This document shows positions 34,869 through 47,000 of a stretch of DNA of 64,000 nucleotides, piece after piece. Under the pieces are notes generated by a model. That model was given only the letters and a program-made list of their open reading frames with translations, was not told the origin of the DNA and made no database searches. Origin of the DNA: Ampelocalamus luodianensis (Eukaryota > Streptophyta > Magnoliopsida > Poales > Poaceae); NCBI GenBank assembly GCA_036346255.1, contig CM070618.1, positions 83,152,428 to 83,216,427 on the forward strand, in the 5' to 3' direction. Position numbers and translations under genes: made by a program. Positions within the stretch are counted from its first letter, which is position 1, and each line of letters opens with the position of its first letter.

Positions 34869-34876
34869 GTTTATAG
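34869..34876 (-). promoter_or_regulatory. TATA box of the bZIP gene
   Basis: Minus-strand CTATAAAC, about 60 bp upstream of the ATG at 34810. It implies a short leader of roughly 30 nt if the first Met is used. Confidence 0.5.
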
Positions 34877-34879
34877 CCT

Positions 34880-36290
34880 GCCATGCAAAAGCGAGGCAGT
34901 GATTAGAATCGGCCAGGTTAAAGGGTGTTGCATTACTGCATCGGAGAAAACTCAGGTGGGTGGTGTTTGTCTCATGCGCTTGATTAAAAGTGTGTGCAAT
35001 ACAGTTTCAAAAAAAAAAAAAAAAGTGTGTGCAATTGCTGTGCTTGACTCGGGTTTCCAGTCGGTTACATGTAGTCATGTAGATGGATGGTGGCTAGACG
35101 TTGCCTAGTTTGGAATGAAGTCTGCTTTGCGCCATTTTTTTCTTGCCGCTTCTATGCTCTCTTATTTTTGTATGCATGTTATGCTAGCTTGTAGTGGTCT
35201 GGAGTATCACAGCTGTATATTTTTGCATTACAGCTAATAATTGCAATTTGTATGTCTTAAGAGTCAATTTTTTGCATTCCTACATTATTTTGGTTCATTT
35301 GACATGAACAGTCATGATTCATCTAATTAAGGCAATGGAAGAACCCAAATATATATATTGGAATGCATGTTTGGTCCATGCATAGAAGATTTTATTATCA
35401 GTAGTAACTGAGATTGATGACTACAACATTACATCATCATTTTAATGTCTGTTGACCCTTTGGTTCGACAACTGAAATAGCTGAAGTAGATATAGTGTTA
35501 ATGTGTTTGCTTCATATACATCAATGCGTGTACTGGGTTGAATACAGTGAATCAAAGTGGCCTGCTTTGGTTATCTATGGTCTTGTTTGGCGTTGCTATG
35601 TCATGTTACGCTGTATTGTGAAATGTAGTCCATCGTAGAAAATACTTGTTAACTGTACAATACTCCTTCTAATACTCTCTCTCTATTCAAGAATATATAA
35701 CGTTTTAGTCATAGACACAGTCTTCAACATATAATTTGAGTATTACTTTTATATGAATATGTTTATAAAATAATATAAAACCATTATATTATGCAAATAT
35801 TTTTCATGACTAATCTAATGACACTATTTTTACATGACCTATACAAATAGTTTTTATATATTAGTAATAAAAGTCAAAAAGCTTGATTGCACGCTTTCTA
35901 AAACATCATATATTTATGAACGAAGAGAGTAAATATTTCCACCACAACCCTAGAAAATAGGTTCATCATTTAATTTTACATAAAAAAGTAGGATAATAAG
36001 AATATATACTTACTCAAAAGTTGGAGATTGTGGGTTATCCAAAACGATAATATTTACAAACAGAAGAAGAGCATAAAAATCGACTGACAAAACTATCGTG
36101 AAAATTGACATTTTGGGACACAAGGAACGTCACCAGATAGTTAGAAAATGATATATATACTCTTTTCAAGAAAAAGATTGCAAGTCGTTTTTTCGCTGTA
36201 AGGATGAAATATTTGATTGAGCCGAGCCATAGAAGATGACGGGCAGCACTACTGCACTGGCACGAGAGTAGGAGGGCAGCTACGACGGCA
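34880..36290. other. Upstream region of the bZIP gene, with one MITE
   Basis: AT-rich, without recognisable genes. A poly-A run lies at about 35010-35024. The Stowaway element at 35675-35929 is listed separately. Confidence 0.5.
35675..35929. mobile_element. Stowaway-like MITE (255 bp, TA duplication)
   Basis: CTCTCTCTATTCAAGAATAT at the left is mirrored at the right by ...ATATTTATGAACGAAGAGAG. TA precedes (35673-35674) and follows (35930-35931). Internal 'AACGTTTTAGTC' and its weaker mirror fit the Stowaway pattern. Confidence 0.75.
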
Positions 36291-36299
36291 TATCTAATG

Positions 36300-37231
36300 G
36301 GTAAATTTTGAAAAATGCCACTCTAAAAGATGGTAGTTTGAAAAATGCTACTCCAAAACTTGCATCTTTATATTCTTGCCACTCTTGACACTTTTGCCCT
36401 CCTTTCTTCCTTCTTCCTCCCGCATTTTCCATCTCGTCCGATCCCCCCAAATCCCACGCCATGGATCCGGCGCCGCAGTCCCACCCCATCCTCTCCTATG
36501 TGCTCTCCTGCCTTCCCACCCTCTCCAAGCCCAGGCCCACCTCCGTCGGCGGCGACTTCGACATCGAGTAGCCGCCCGTGCAGCCACCGTCGCCCTGGCC
36601 GGCCTCCTCCGCCGACGAGTTCGAGCTCGTCCAGTGCATGCCGGACCTCCGCCACCCCTCCATGCTCTGCACCATGACCCGCGTCGTCGCTGACTTCTCC
36701 GCTATGCGCTCCGCACTCCATCTCCTCGGCCCACGCCCCGACCACGAGCTCGTCGACTCCTCCCGTGTCGTCATCGCCGTGGGCGACTCGCAGATCCCCG
36801 AGGGGGACCTTGAGGTGTGCCGCGTGGTGGTGTGACTTGAGGAGACGTACGGCGCGTACGAGGCGCTCCTGGAGGAGGCGGAGGGCAGACTTGAGAGGGT
36901 CTACCGGTCAGCGATGCAAGGGACCTGGAGGAGGCGGAGGGGAAGGATGAATCGTCGGCGGTTGCGGGTACTGAGGCCGAACCGGCGCGGCTGCGGATGG
37001 GAGCGAGATGGCTCGCGATGCGGTTCGCGGCGCAACTGGAGCTCGCCGGAGAAGTTAGCTCGCCGGTCAGTCGGGAGGAAGAAGGAAGAAAGGAGGAAAG
37101 AGGGCAAAAGTGTACAAAAGTGGCAAAAATCTAAAGATGCAAGTTTTAGAGTGGCAAATTTCTAATTTCATGTTTTAGAGTGGCATTTTTCAAAGTGCTA
37201 TCTTTTGGAGTGGCATATATCAAAATTTACC
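36300..37231. mobile_element. Pack-MULE carrying a PIRL gene fragment
   Basis: The long inverted ends start GGTAAATTTTG and share 'AAATGCCACTCTAAAA', 'AACTTGCATCTTTA' and 'ACTTTTGCCCTC' blocks over about 100-135 bp. Flanks are TATCTAATG (36291-36299) and TATCTAGTG (37232-37240), a 9-bp MULE duplication with one mismatch. Length is 932 bp. The interior is GC-rich gene-derived sequence with no transposase. Confidence 0.88.
36461..37060 (+). pseudogene. Captured 5' fragment of a plant intracellular Ras-group LRR (PIRL) gene
   Basis: From ATG at 36461 the frame reads MDPAPQSHPILSYVLSCLP..., then 'FELVQCMPDLRHPSML', 'LGPRPDHELVDSSRVV' and 'YEALLEEAEGRLERVY'. I recognise these as the N-terminal region of PIRL proteins that precedes their LRRs. 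No LRR is present, so only the first-exon end was captured. There is a TAG at 36569 (CAG expected), a TGA at 36833 (CGA expected) and a frameshift near 36915, after which the matching frame continues (RDLEEAEGKDESS). It would not make a useful PIRL protein. The family call rests on memory of the protein family. Confidence 0.7.
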
Positions 37232-37589
37232 TATCTAGTGCATTCTTACTTTTGGTGCATTCCTGCACACTCTGCAAAACACGAAACAAATGGTTATGAT
37301 TTTTTTTTAAAAAAAATATTAGATACATCATGTGCAATCAAGCATTCTGCAAAAATTCAACCGAAACACATGAGAAATATTAGGAGAAACATAAACGACA
37401 AATTTTCGTAAATAGTATCTTTTTCTTTTCTTTTCGGGTTCCATTTTCAGCAAGATTTGTCTTTTTTTTTCTGTGTAGATAGAAAATTTAGATTTGAAGT
37501 TTTCTAGCATCATAGATTGATCCTTGATTTGAAAATTTAGATCTGAACCCAAAATCCCAAATCTCCACCCCACCCGGCCGCCTCGTCCT

Positions 37590-38055
37590 CTGGGCTCTGG
37601 CCCGCCACCTCCAGCCGCCGCCGCCCCGTCTTCCCTACCACCTTCGTCCAGCCGATACCACCTCCTTCAAGCAGGTCATCCAGATCCTCACCGGCACACC
37701 AGAGACAGCAGCGGCCGCAGCGGCTGGAGGGGCCGTTAGTGTGTCGGCGGCAAAGCCCGCGCCCTCGGGGCCCAAGAAGCCGTCCTTCAAGCTCTACGAG
37801 CAGCGGAGCAGCATGAAGAGCCTCAAGATGCTCTGCCGCCTCCTCCCGTGACGCCGCGGCGGCTCAGCTGGTTCTCCCATCAGGGCTCGCCACACGGAGT
37901 GGAGGTGCTGTCGCTGAGCATGCTGGACTTCCCGTCGCTGGCGCTGGGGAGCCCCGTGATGCCGCTCTCACCGCTGCTAGCCTGCTAGGGTCGAAGGAGG
38001 CCGCCACGGCCAAGGATCGCACCATCGCCAAGATGGGGTTCTGCCTTCACCCGTC
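37590..38055 (+). pseudogene. VQ-motif protein pseudogene
   Basis: The frame after about 37652 reads 'TTSFKQVIQILTGTPE', the VQ motif (FxxxVQxLTG) with the core V replaced by I. It continues with 'PSGPKKPSFKLYEQR' and 'SSMKSLKMLC', typical of plant VQ proteins. Behind a stop near 37849, other frames continue with 'MLDFPSLALGSP'. A one-base deletion just before the motif (after TTCGTCCAG) breaks the frame. VQ proteins partner WRKY factors in the nucleus. The fragment lies just upstream of a hAT-like terminus and may have been carried by that element. Confidence 0.7.
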
Positions 38056-38459
38056 CCTACGCAGCCTCGCCCCGCTCGCCCAGCTCCACCCAGAAGCTTC
38101 CTCGATGACGGCGCTCCTTGGTGAATGGCGCCCCTTCGGCAACAGTGCTCCACAGCCGGCCGAAGCTTCCTCGGCGGCCTTCGTAATCGTAGATGTGGTT
38201 CATGTGGATGATGTTTTTGGGTTGCAAATTGTGATTGTTCTTCTTCTTTTTGCTAGTTCTTACTTCTTTCACTGCAAACCAAAGCCGCTCTGAGACTGGG
38301 ATGACCATGGTCCATGGAGTCATGGTCTCATGGAGAGGTGGTAGAGGTCCAGAGGAGGAGCTCGGTTGGGGGAAGGGGAGGCGGAGAGGAGGAGGAGCGT
38401 CGGTGGCCTTCTCTGTGCTGACTGGTATGGGGAGGAGGTGCGGCGGTTCATGCTGTGTC

Positions 38460-38632
38460 GTGCTATGACTCAAGCTTGCGAGGGCTCGTGAGCCGTAACA
38501 AACCTACCACCGAGCCGAGCTGAGCCGAGCAGGGTTTCTGGCTCGTTCCCAAAACGAGTCAAGCCGAGCCTACTGTTCATCCGAGCCGTAACAAGCCCTG
38601 CTCGACTCGGCTCGTCTCGTTTCCACCTCTAG
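38460..38632. mobile_element. hAT-like terminal segment
   Basis: GAGCCGAGC motifs, 'GAGCCTACTGTTCATCCGAG' and the end 'CTCGTCTCGTTTCCACCTCTA' (given as landmark) match the right end of the element at 6105-7106. The other end and a target duplication were not found. Confidence 0.55.
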
Positions 38633-38691
38633 TGGCGATCGATTTCATTTGGCTCCAGCTCCAACCCAGGCACAGACGAGCTGCCCCCGCG

Positions 38692-38796
38692 CGTTTGGAT
38701 TAAACATCTACACCATCCTGTATGGAATTCCCATTTCTTTATCCGATGGAAACCGTTTGGATTAGACATCTACACCATCCTGTATGGAATTCCCAT
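38692..38796. repeat. Short tandem duplication
   Basis: Two copies of about 43 bp (CGTTTGGATTA...GGAATTCCCAT) with 62-bp spacing. Confidence 0.85.
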
Positions 38797-39221
38797 CAGA
38801 TATTCTCTAGCTCTTCTTTTCTTTTTTGGAAGACTGATAGTCTCTAGAATTGAAGTAAACTCCAATCCAATGCGATAAGGTTGGTCGTGGCTGCGACAGC
38901 TTCGATCCATCAGAGCAGATAATTACCGATATCTCGAGCAGTTTTACGAAATTTTGTGTACCGATTTTCTTTTGAGTTTTGGCATGTCATTTACAGATGC
39001 ATGCATGCTCTGATGTGGCAGCGGCCAAAAAGAGCCCGAAAGGATCGGTCGATCGCTGTGGATAGAGTGATAGACTGCCGGGGAGGCGTGCCCTTCTCGA
39101 CTAATTTTCTACGGCTTGTGAGTGTGACCTTGTGTGGGATATCGCCAAGACGCCAACCCGGCCGTGAGCTAAGCGTGATATATGACGAGCTCGCGGATTG
39201 ACTACGCGGGCGGTTTGTTCA

Positions 39222-39344
39222 GTAGCCGACGGTGGCCGCCGCGAAGACACCTCGCTCTGCCGACTTAGCATAGCGTATGTAGCCAACGGTGGCCACCGCG
39301 AAGACACCTCACTCTGCCGACTTAGCATAGTGTATGTTGGTGGC
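39222..39344. repeat. Tandem duplication, about 63-bp unit
   Basis: Two near-identical copies containing 'CGAAGACACCTC' and 'CTCTGCCGACTTAGCATAG'. No coding role is seen. Confidence 0.85.
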
Positions 39345-40525
39345 GGATCCAGGATTATATTTTAGGTATGACGGAGTCGCAAGCGTGGAGATAGCTAAAG
39401 GGCATTGTTAATCGGTAGCTACTGATTTTGCTCGACTACCTACATAGACATCAGTACATCACCATCATTTTTGTTTCAATTACAGCGCAACATTTTCCCT
39501 ATCAATGTTGAGTTGTTGATTGGTAATCAATTATGTCTTGTTTAAGGTGGATGTAATCTGAAAAATTGAACAATTTGCACACCATTTCTTCCTAGTTCCT
39601 ACTAGTCCCAATTCTATGCTACAGACTACAGACCCCTCGGCTCCTCGCCAGTCGCCCATCCGGCTAGTGGAGTACCTGGGAGACCAGGAGTAGCCCCTGC
39701 CTGCGCCACCCGACACCAGTGCCGTGGTGCCACCTGCGGCCCTGTGTGCAGTATAGATCACGACACGCAATTGACCGTGAGGAAATGGAATTTGCAAAAA
39801 CGTACGCTCTCTTGTTCATATGTCATCGATGCAGTATCATCAATTTGAAATTAGAACTCCAACACAGAACAACATCACAGGGGCAGACTGAGAGGCGGTA
39901 GTACTTGCTTAGAGAGGGGACCTGGGGAGGTGAGGGCGTCGCGGACGAGGTCGCCGGTGGGCTGCGCTAGGGAGCATAGCCGCCCTCCCGCCCCGAAGCA
40001 GAGCCTTAGGCCTCAGCCGCTTGCACTTCATCGCTTGCCGCCCCGCCCGCACTGGCGCCTTGGCGCGCTCCGCCGCTCACCCCGCCGGGCCCACCCGCGC
40101 TCTGCCGCCGCCACCGCCACCTAGGGTTGGGACTGGAGCGATGCTCTGCTCACTTCTTCGCTCGGTCGGGTGGGGTTGGGACTGGAGCGATGCGCCGTAT
40201 GGAGTTGGAGCCTTAGGCTTCAATGTACTCAGTTCTGATGGGCCACGGGCAATGGAAAAGGATGGGCCATGCGCCCACACCGCCACGGCCTAGCATTTCC
40301 AGCCCACAGCCAGGACTCGGGAGGCAGGGAGTAACCCGTTCTTCTCCGTCGCCGATACCAGGGAGCGGGGAGCCAGAACCCGGAGGCAGGGAAGAAAGAC
40401 AGGGGGTAGGGGCGTCCGGACCAGTGGGACCTCTGGCGGACGCTAGAGCTCGCCAGAATGCTAGGTTCGCCCCTGGCATATGTACGTTCCTGTGGTCTAA
40501 GGATATGTTTGTTAGGGGTGCTCCA
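39345..40525. other. Intergenic, nothing recognised
   Basis: AT-rich to 39720, then GC-rich with a short duplicated 'GGTTGGGACTGGAGCGATGC' near 40125 and 40170. No gene structure could be supported. Confidence 0.4.
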
Positions 40526-41215
40526 CTGGCCCCAATAACCTGACGAAGACCCCAGAAGGACCTTCGAGGAGCACCGAGGGAGCAAGTCGGGAGTGCGCCT
40601 CGGTCAGAACGGAGGTCAACATGGTACCCCTCGCATAGTCCGAAGGGGTGAGCGGAAGGCCTCGAGAGTGAAGCCAGGGCTACCGCGACCCTGACGAGGG
40701 GTTCCCCGGGTGCCCTCGCATAGATCGAAGGGCACACAAAGGCTGCCGAGGGTGCCCGGTTAGCGAACAATGCATCCTAAGGGCCCTTGGCCCTGACCAC
40801 CTCGCAAGAGGTGAGAGGGGACGAGGGGCCTCCTCTGGGGTACCCCTTCGAGGAGCGAGAGGGTCGCATGGCCATCGATGGACCAAAGAAGCACAGGCGG
40901 TGGATCCAGTCCAGGAAGAACCACCGTGCACCTAAGGCTACGCTTAGGAAGGTATAAGGACCCTGCAGGCTGCAGCCCCTACAACTATAGGGCCTTTGTA
41001 GGGACATGATTGTAATCTCATGTACCCTCTTTTATGACCCTATAAATAGGGTTTTGCCCCCATGTAATAAAGGATGACTTTTTTTAAGACAATAAAGGCA
41101 CATTAATATACTACTGACACCGGTCCCCTCTATCCCCAGGTTTCCCACTTCGCATCCGTGGGATATCCGGGGTCCCTTTTTCTCTACTGTGTAGTTCTGT
41201 TGTTATGACAACATG
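40526..41215 (+). mobile_element. Probable LTR fragment
   Basis: A GC-rich stretch with repeated CTTCGAGGAG/CCGAAGGG motifs leads to a TATA box (TATAAATAG, 41041-41049) and an AATAAA, the usual LTR order of promoter then polyadenylation signal. The ends and duplication were not identified. Confidence 0.4.
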
Positions 41216-41311
41216 TAGGTTGCTAGTTTTCGTGTGCTCCTAATCAACTCAATCACTCCTAATCAACTCAATATATATGAAGTGTGCTATCCATTTCACC
41301 GTATTCTGAGG

Positions 41312-41548
41312 CTACATTAGACCTATTTGAACATCGGGCCGGGCTAGGCCTGAAAAGCCCAGGAGCTTGGCCTGACCCGACCCGAAAAATGTGTTTTTTT
41401 CAATAAGAAATATTATTTCATTTTTTAATAAAAAAGCAATATTTAATTCATATCGAGAATAAAAATGGTTTTTAATTATTTTTATTGTATTCAGCGGGCT
41501 TTCGGGCTATGTCACCGGGCCGGGCCACCCATTAATAAATCTACATTA
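41312..41548. mobile_element. Possible hAT-like MITE with GGGCCGGGC ends
   Basis: Flanked by CTACATTA at 41312-41319 and 41541-41548. The ends 'TAGACCTATTTGAACATCGG' and, reverse-complemented, 'TAGATTTATTAATGGGTGG' are weakly alike, with CGGGCCGGGC inside each. Part of the direct repeat could belong to the ends themselves. Confidence 0.4.
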
Positions 41549-43055
41549 TGAGTAGTCTTACTGACACAATGCTCATGACGAAAGCGCTGAAAAAAAAAAC
41601 AAGGGTGGCAGAACGTGGTTTTTGGTACTAGTCAAATGTTGGTGCTTTGCCACCAATAAAAAAAATCATATTGCATGTTGGATGGGCCCTTAAATCAAAC
41701 CTAAAGTAATAATTTTTTTTAGTTAAATTTTTCATTATCGGATATGCTCTAAGATTCATGAGTCAGCCCTCCCCAAGCTAGCTTCGGTGCGGGCTCGGGC
41801 TCGCTGGCAGCTCAGAAAGCCTCTCCGACAAAGCCGACTACACCATTGCCCAACATGTCATGTACATGATTTGGTTTCATAAAAGAAAATATAGAGTTCA
41901 AAACAGTACATACTTTGCATTTTGCATTAGTTATGCTGCATGGCCACCAATCAACATAGTTGCCTACATATGCTAGTTTTGGCCATATATATTGCGTAAT
42001 ACATAAACACATGGAAACACACCAAATATACACCAAAGCCATGTAAACCAGTCGTAATAAAACAGCACTGTAGCATATGAACGGCTAGAAGTATTAACTG
42101 CTTTCTCACCAAACATGTGTATAATATATATAGAAGGTGGAATTGATTATTCGCTTAGATGCATTTTAAGATTATACCTTTGTTCCGATGTAATTGCCTT
42201 TTAGCCCTCGTTTAGTTTGATCCTTGATTAAATACTCCATTTTGATTATTTTAATAATATCCATAGGTTTTTACTGTTATAGCCACACGAAAAGACACAT
42301 CTACCCTTGACCGCTTGTCTTTCCTGTTCGACGCAGTTCGGTCTCGGTGAGGGAGTCATGACATTACAGGTTCTATATGTACCACTAAAAATTGATCATA
42401 TTTGTTAATAATTGTTTCTTTCCAATGAAAACCATTCCAGAAGGCAGAATTTATATCCAAACTACAGAACATAATTGCAGATGGTTCCTACATCTGCAAT
42501 CAAATTCTCTAAACCACCTAAACCACTAAAGTGCAGGAAGACCGAGTTTGAAAATGCATTTTACTTTTATGACCTGGACCATCCAGAAGGAATCCATTGT
42601 AGGCCCATAATATGCTCATACACTAGCCTCGTCCCATTTTGTACGATTTGGGCCCATTGTAGGCCATCTACGGCCAGCACCTCTTAACGATAGAGACTAT
42701 GCTTATCAGACAGAGTCGGACGGATCATACACATGAGCTTTCTTTTCACCAATATAAGCTGACGGGTCAATGACATATGTGTGGTACTATTCACATCGTA
42801 GAAGCGTGGGTAGGAATCACGACCGGCTACCGCGACCGAAAAGGATTGCAAATTTGCAACTAACAATTGAGAGGACAACGCATGCAGGCAAGCAAAGATT
42901 GCTTTTTATTATTTCAAGATTTCAACGAAAGATGATGAATATCAGAGCCTCACATCAATAATCTACTGAACTTCTTACCAATTAGGGCTCTAATTACGAT
43001 TTGCTACGCAACAAGCACCACCCAACACCATTCTGTCCCAAATTTGATCGAAGAT
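41549..43055. other. Intergenic, nothing recognised
   Basis: AT-rich. Open frames of 60-80 codons on both strands have no known domain. Confidence 0.4.
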
Positions 43056-43061
43056 AACCAA

Positions 43062-43310
43062 TTAACTAGCTAGCAACAAGATGATATGAGAAACGGCTGC
43101 GCGGCTTACGTACCTCCTCCAGCGCCGAAGAAAACACCTAGACGGCCGCGCGCCAGGACGTCGGCGGCCGGCCTCCGGCCAGTTCGTTCGGCCGCTCGCT
43201 ACAAACTGGCTTGCCACAAAGTAGATATCCAGCCGAGGTGACGGCGGAGTAAATGAGGGCCGTGTGCGCCGAAACGGGAGGTAGTAACTGGACATGCGCG
43301 CGCGTTGTCA
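43062..43310 (-). other. Possible leader exon with promoter and donor
   Basis: On the minus strand a CTATAAGTA box near 43320 is followed by an ATG-containing open frame (43295-43062). A GTACGTAAG sequence at about 43113-43105 matches a plant 5' splice donor. No downstream exon was recognised, so this may be an orphan first exon or chance. Confidence 0.25.
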
Positions 43311-43936
43311 ATACTTATAGGCGTGCGGGGTTGCGCTGCCGTTGCATTGCATGCCTCCTGTCGTTGGATGTGTCGGGATCGTCGGCACGTTGGCCTTTCC
43401 AGAGGTATCGCTATCCTTCCGAGTTCCGAGGGGCAGAGAGCCAGCTAGCTGTGCCCCTGCATGCTGCTTCCTTCCGCCCCGTTTTTGTCAGTTCTGGAGC
43501 AGTGTAGCGTTATCTCCTTGCTTTTCGTTCCGGGCTGCATACACGCCGCAGAGTCGAGCGCAGCGAAATTTTTGCGGATACGGCCAGTTTTAAAAGTGTA
43601 TTTGCACTTCTGATCAGTACGTAGTCGTATTTGCAAAAATAGCACCCCGGACGTGCGGCCACCGTGCGCCCGCGTTGTGGGCGCGACACGCACTTCTACG
43701 ACGCGCCCACCCCGCGCCTCGCCTGTTCCCACCACCTCGCCCGCCCCGCCACGCGGCACGCCCGCCCGCCACTCACCCCGGCCGCATCGCTCGTGTGCGC
43801 AGCCCCACCTCGCGCCCGCCCACGCCGCCTCACCCCGCCACGTGGCGCGCCGCTGCCACCTCACCCGCCCGACACTATTGCGGGTGAGCATGCCCACCCC
43901 GCGCCCCCGCAATAGTGCTCCACTGCCCGGTAGCGC

Positions 43937-43972
43937 GGTTAGGGTTAGGGTTAGGTTAGGGTTAGGGTTAGG
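43937..43972 (+). repeat. TTAGGG-like array in the left TIR
   Basis: Six GGTTAGG units, mostly TTAGGG with one TTAGG, rather than the plant telomere unit TTTAGGG. Confidence 0.9.
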
Positions 43973-44042
43973 TACGTTTGAAGGAATTTTAAAATATACC
44001 AAACGAGTTCAAAAAATTACGAAATTTTTTGTGTAGCCTCCT

Positions 44043-47000
44043 TGTAACATCCCAATTTTGGGCTTATGTTTCAAATGTAAGAAAATAAGTAGAAATTAAA
44101 ACTTTTTCTTACATCATGTGTTTCCTGTTTGTATTGGACAAGTATTGTACAAGACTTATGGAAATGCAAAGTCACAAGTCTTTTGATCCAAATCTTGTTC
44201 CTTCAAAATCAATCTTGTCAAATCTTTGGATCATCTTCTGGAAATATTTTTCCTAAGTTCTTGAGATGGTATGTGACCCCTCTGAAAAATTTCACAATTT
44301 TTAGAAATTGTTTGAACATTTTGAGAGGTCAGTCAAACCTGCTTGACTCTCAGTCAAACCTTGAACCAGTATCTTGTAGAATTTTTAGAGAAAAATGCAA
44401 TGCATAAAAACCTCTGAAAATTTTACATAAGGTCGATGTCTAAGTCAGCAAGCTCCTGTAAAATTTCAGAATTTTGGAGTTATTTTGCTACCCCAAATAA
44501 ATCCTCAAAAGTCTCAGCATATTTAAAACCTAAAACCCGGTTCATTGTTCTCTGGTTCGAGTCGGGCTCGAGTCCGAGCCACTTGACTCGGTCGAACCAC
44601 CTAGCTGCACCGAGCCGCATTTTAAAAGCGTGCGCGCGATATCAGCCGTTGGATTCAAATCGCTCGCCCACGTTCGTGTGAGCATTGGACCCTCGGTTGC
44701 ATTAACCAATTGGGACCGTTGGATCTCAATCCAACCGCCCGCATTTTCGTAAGCAATCGGATTGTCCGCGAGCTCTTTAAATCACACCGTCCATCTAAAA
44801 TCCGGACGGTCGTGGTTTGTCTTCTCTGTTCTTCTCCTCTCTCGTCCGAAGCGCAGTGGCAACAATGGCGTAAAAGAGAGAGCGCGGCGGCTTTGATGTG
44901 TCACTTCAAGTTTGCTTTGCAACGTCTCTCTGGGGCATTTAATGCGCACTGTGCTTTCTCCTCCATTGTCCCGAGTCTCATTGCTCCCATCATTTCTTGG
45001 TCCATGACCGTAGCATGAACCGAGCCCACCATGGACCCGGGTTCTTGCTCGAAACCCTAATCCCTTCCCTATATATTGCCCCTCTAGGTCCTCCTAGTGT
45101 TCTTTTACACCACACCTAGCTCCTCTCTGTGTTTGAGCTCAAAACCATCTCAAACCTTCAATCCACCATTGTTGACCCGAGGGCTCCAATGGCGGCCTTG
45201 GTGTCCAGTGGTTCATCTTCGACCTTTCTTGCACCCTCTTGAACTCCTCAACCTCCTTTATATTTCCCCTGACTTGATTTTGGGTTGCATTCGCAGGAAT
45301 CACTCAATTTTAAGTTTGGAGATTTTCGGTTGGTTTCACCCCCTTTCTTCTCCAGCTCCGGTAAGTGGTTCTTTTTGCAATTATTTGCTTTTGGAGCCTC
45401 TTTGAGCTATAATGAAGTTGTGGTGATGATTTGGTTCCACTCATTTTGCTCAGAACCTCATCTTCCACTTCATCTTCTTGACTCGGTGGACTTCATCGTG
45501 TTCAAGTCTTCCCCGGCCATCTTTGAAGCTCCTCTCGGTTAAGGTAGCTTCTATATAGTCCTTAGAAGTCATGGCACTCGCTTCCTTGGACCGCAGCGGA
45601 GCATCTTGCTATTTTCGTGTTTTGCCGTGTCGGCCTCCTTCTTTGTTTCCGGCTCGCGGCTGCCTGCACTTCCACCGCGCGAGGTCATCATCGTTGGGTC
45701 CGCAACACTATTGCGAACCACTTTTGATAGTTTGTGGGCGCCGCCGCGACCGGAGTCGCCGGTGACAAGCCGTGGTAGCCACTCGGGACTTTGCCGGCCG
45801 TAGCTCCCGTTGTCGTCAAATAATTAGGACACGATTAATACCCAATCATTAGAAGTATTAATGGTGTCTTAATCGCCTAATGTCTCACCGACTTGTGGGC
45901 GTAAGCCTAAATCGTAAAACCGTAAGTCGTTATGGTGATTTTGGGTTTATTTATTGCTAATCATTGTTAGCAATAAGCGTGTCCAAATTACCTTTTGGGT
46001 CATCGGCGTGTGGGCCCTCGTCCCTAAATCACCTATGTTCAAAATCTTTAGGACACATTAATTGCTAATCATCACTAATCATTGGTCATTAGTAATTAAT
46101 TAGTTGTCCTAAGAGCCTCCTTTAAGTCATCGCAGTGGGTCCACGCATCGTGCACGTGTGTTAAATCTCGCATGTGTGACTCTCGATCCACCGACATGCG
46201 GCCCCACGTGTCAAGACTCGCTTGCACCGATCTTGGACCACCGTCCATTTGGCGATCTGCGGCCTAGATCTTGTGTGCGTTCGACCATCCGGTTCCCTCT
46301 TATCATTCTTGGCCGTCCATCGCTTGATCTCGCGGCCACGATCATGCGTGCAATCGGACCTTCCGACGGAAGTGCTCTCGCGCCGTTCATCTTGAGATCT
46401 ACTACCGTGAGCGGTCAAGGCAACCGCACCGCCCGGTTGCATTCGTCCTCGTGAGCCGTTGGATCTTGATCCAACGGTGGCTCTCGTTATGAATCGCGCG
46501 CGCGCCGTTTGTTCCCGCGCGTGGCTCGTTGGATATTGCATCAACGGCCCACGAGCGCCCACGTCGCTTATTTTCGGTTGGGTTGGTTTTATTTACGTAA
46601 GTATTTATTTATCAACCAAAATTGTATCAAAACTTTAGAAATTCATAACTAATTCAAGATAAATACTTTTACATGAAACCAAGCGTAATAAATTTGTATT
46701 CCACTAAAGTTTAATATAAAAATGCTTTTAGCTATGCTTCAGTAGAAAATTCGTAATCTTTAATAGATTGTTTTCTCGCTATTTTTTATATATTCGTAAT
46801 TGTATTAAAACTTGGAAAATGCATATCTTTTTCGGATATCTCGTAAATTGAATGATTTTAACTTTGATAAATTTGTTATTAACTAAACTTTAATCTAAAA
46901 ATGGTGGTAGGCCTAAATCAAAGACTAAAAATATGTTAATAAATTTAACCTTATTAGTAGCAATTAAAAATTCGTTTAATGTCGTAATAGACACCAAGAA

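Noticed and set aside
40213..40770. 185-codon minus-strand frame as a gene
   Set aside because: GC-rich repetitive sequence without domain, splice structure or conserved motif; overlaps a probable LTR.
43937..43972. Telomere or chromosome end, or vertebrate contamination, because of TTAGGG repeats
   Set aside because: The run is only 36 bp, sits at mirrored positions inside both MULE TIRs, and is flanked by plant transposon sequence on both sides.
43445..44002. 185-codon minus-strand frame
   Set aside because: It runs through the MULE TIR and its TTAGGG-like array; open by composition only.
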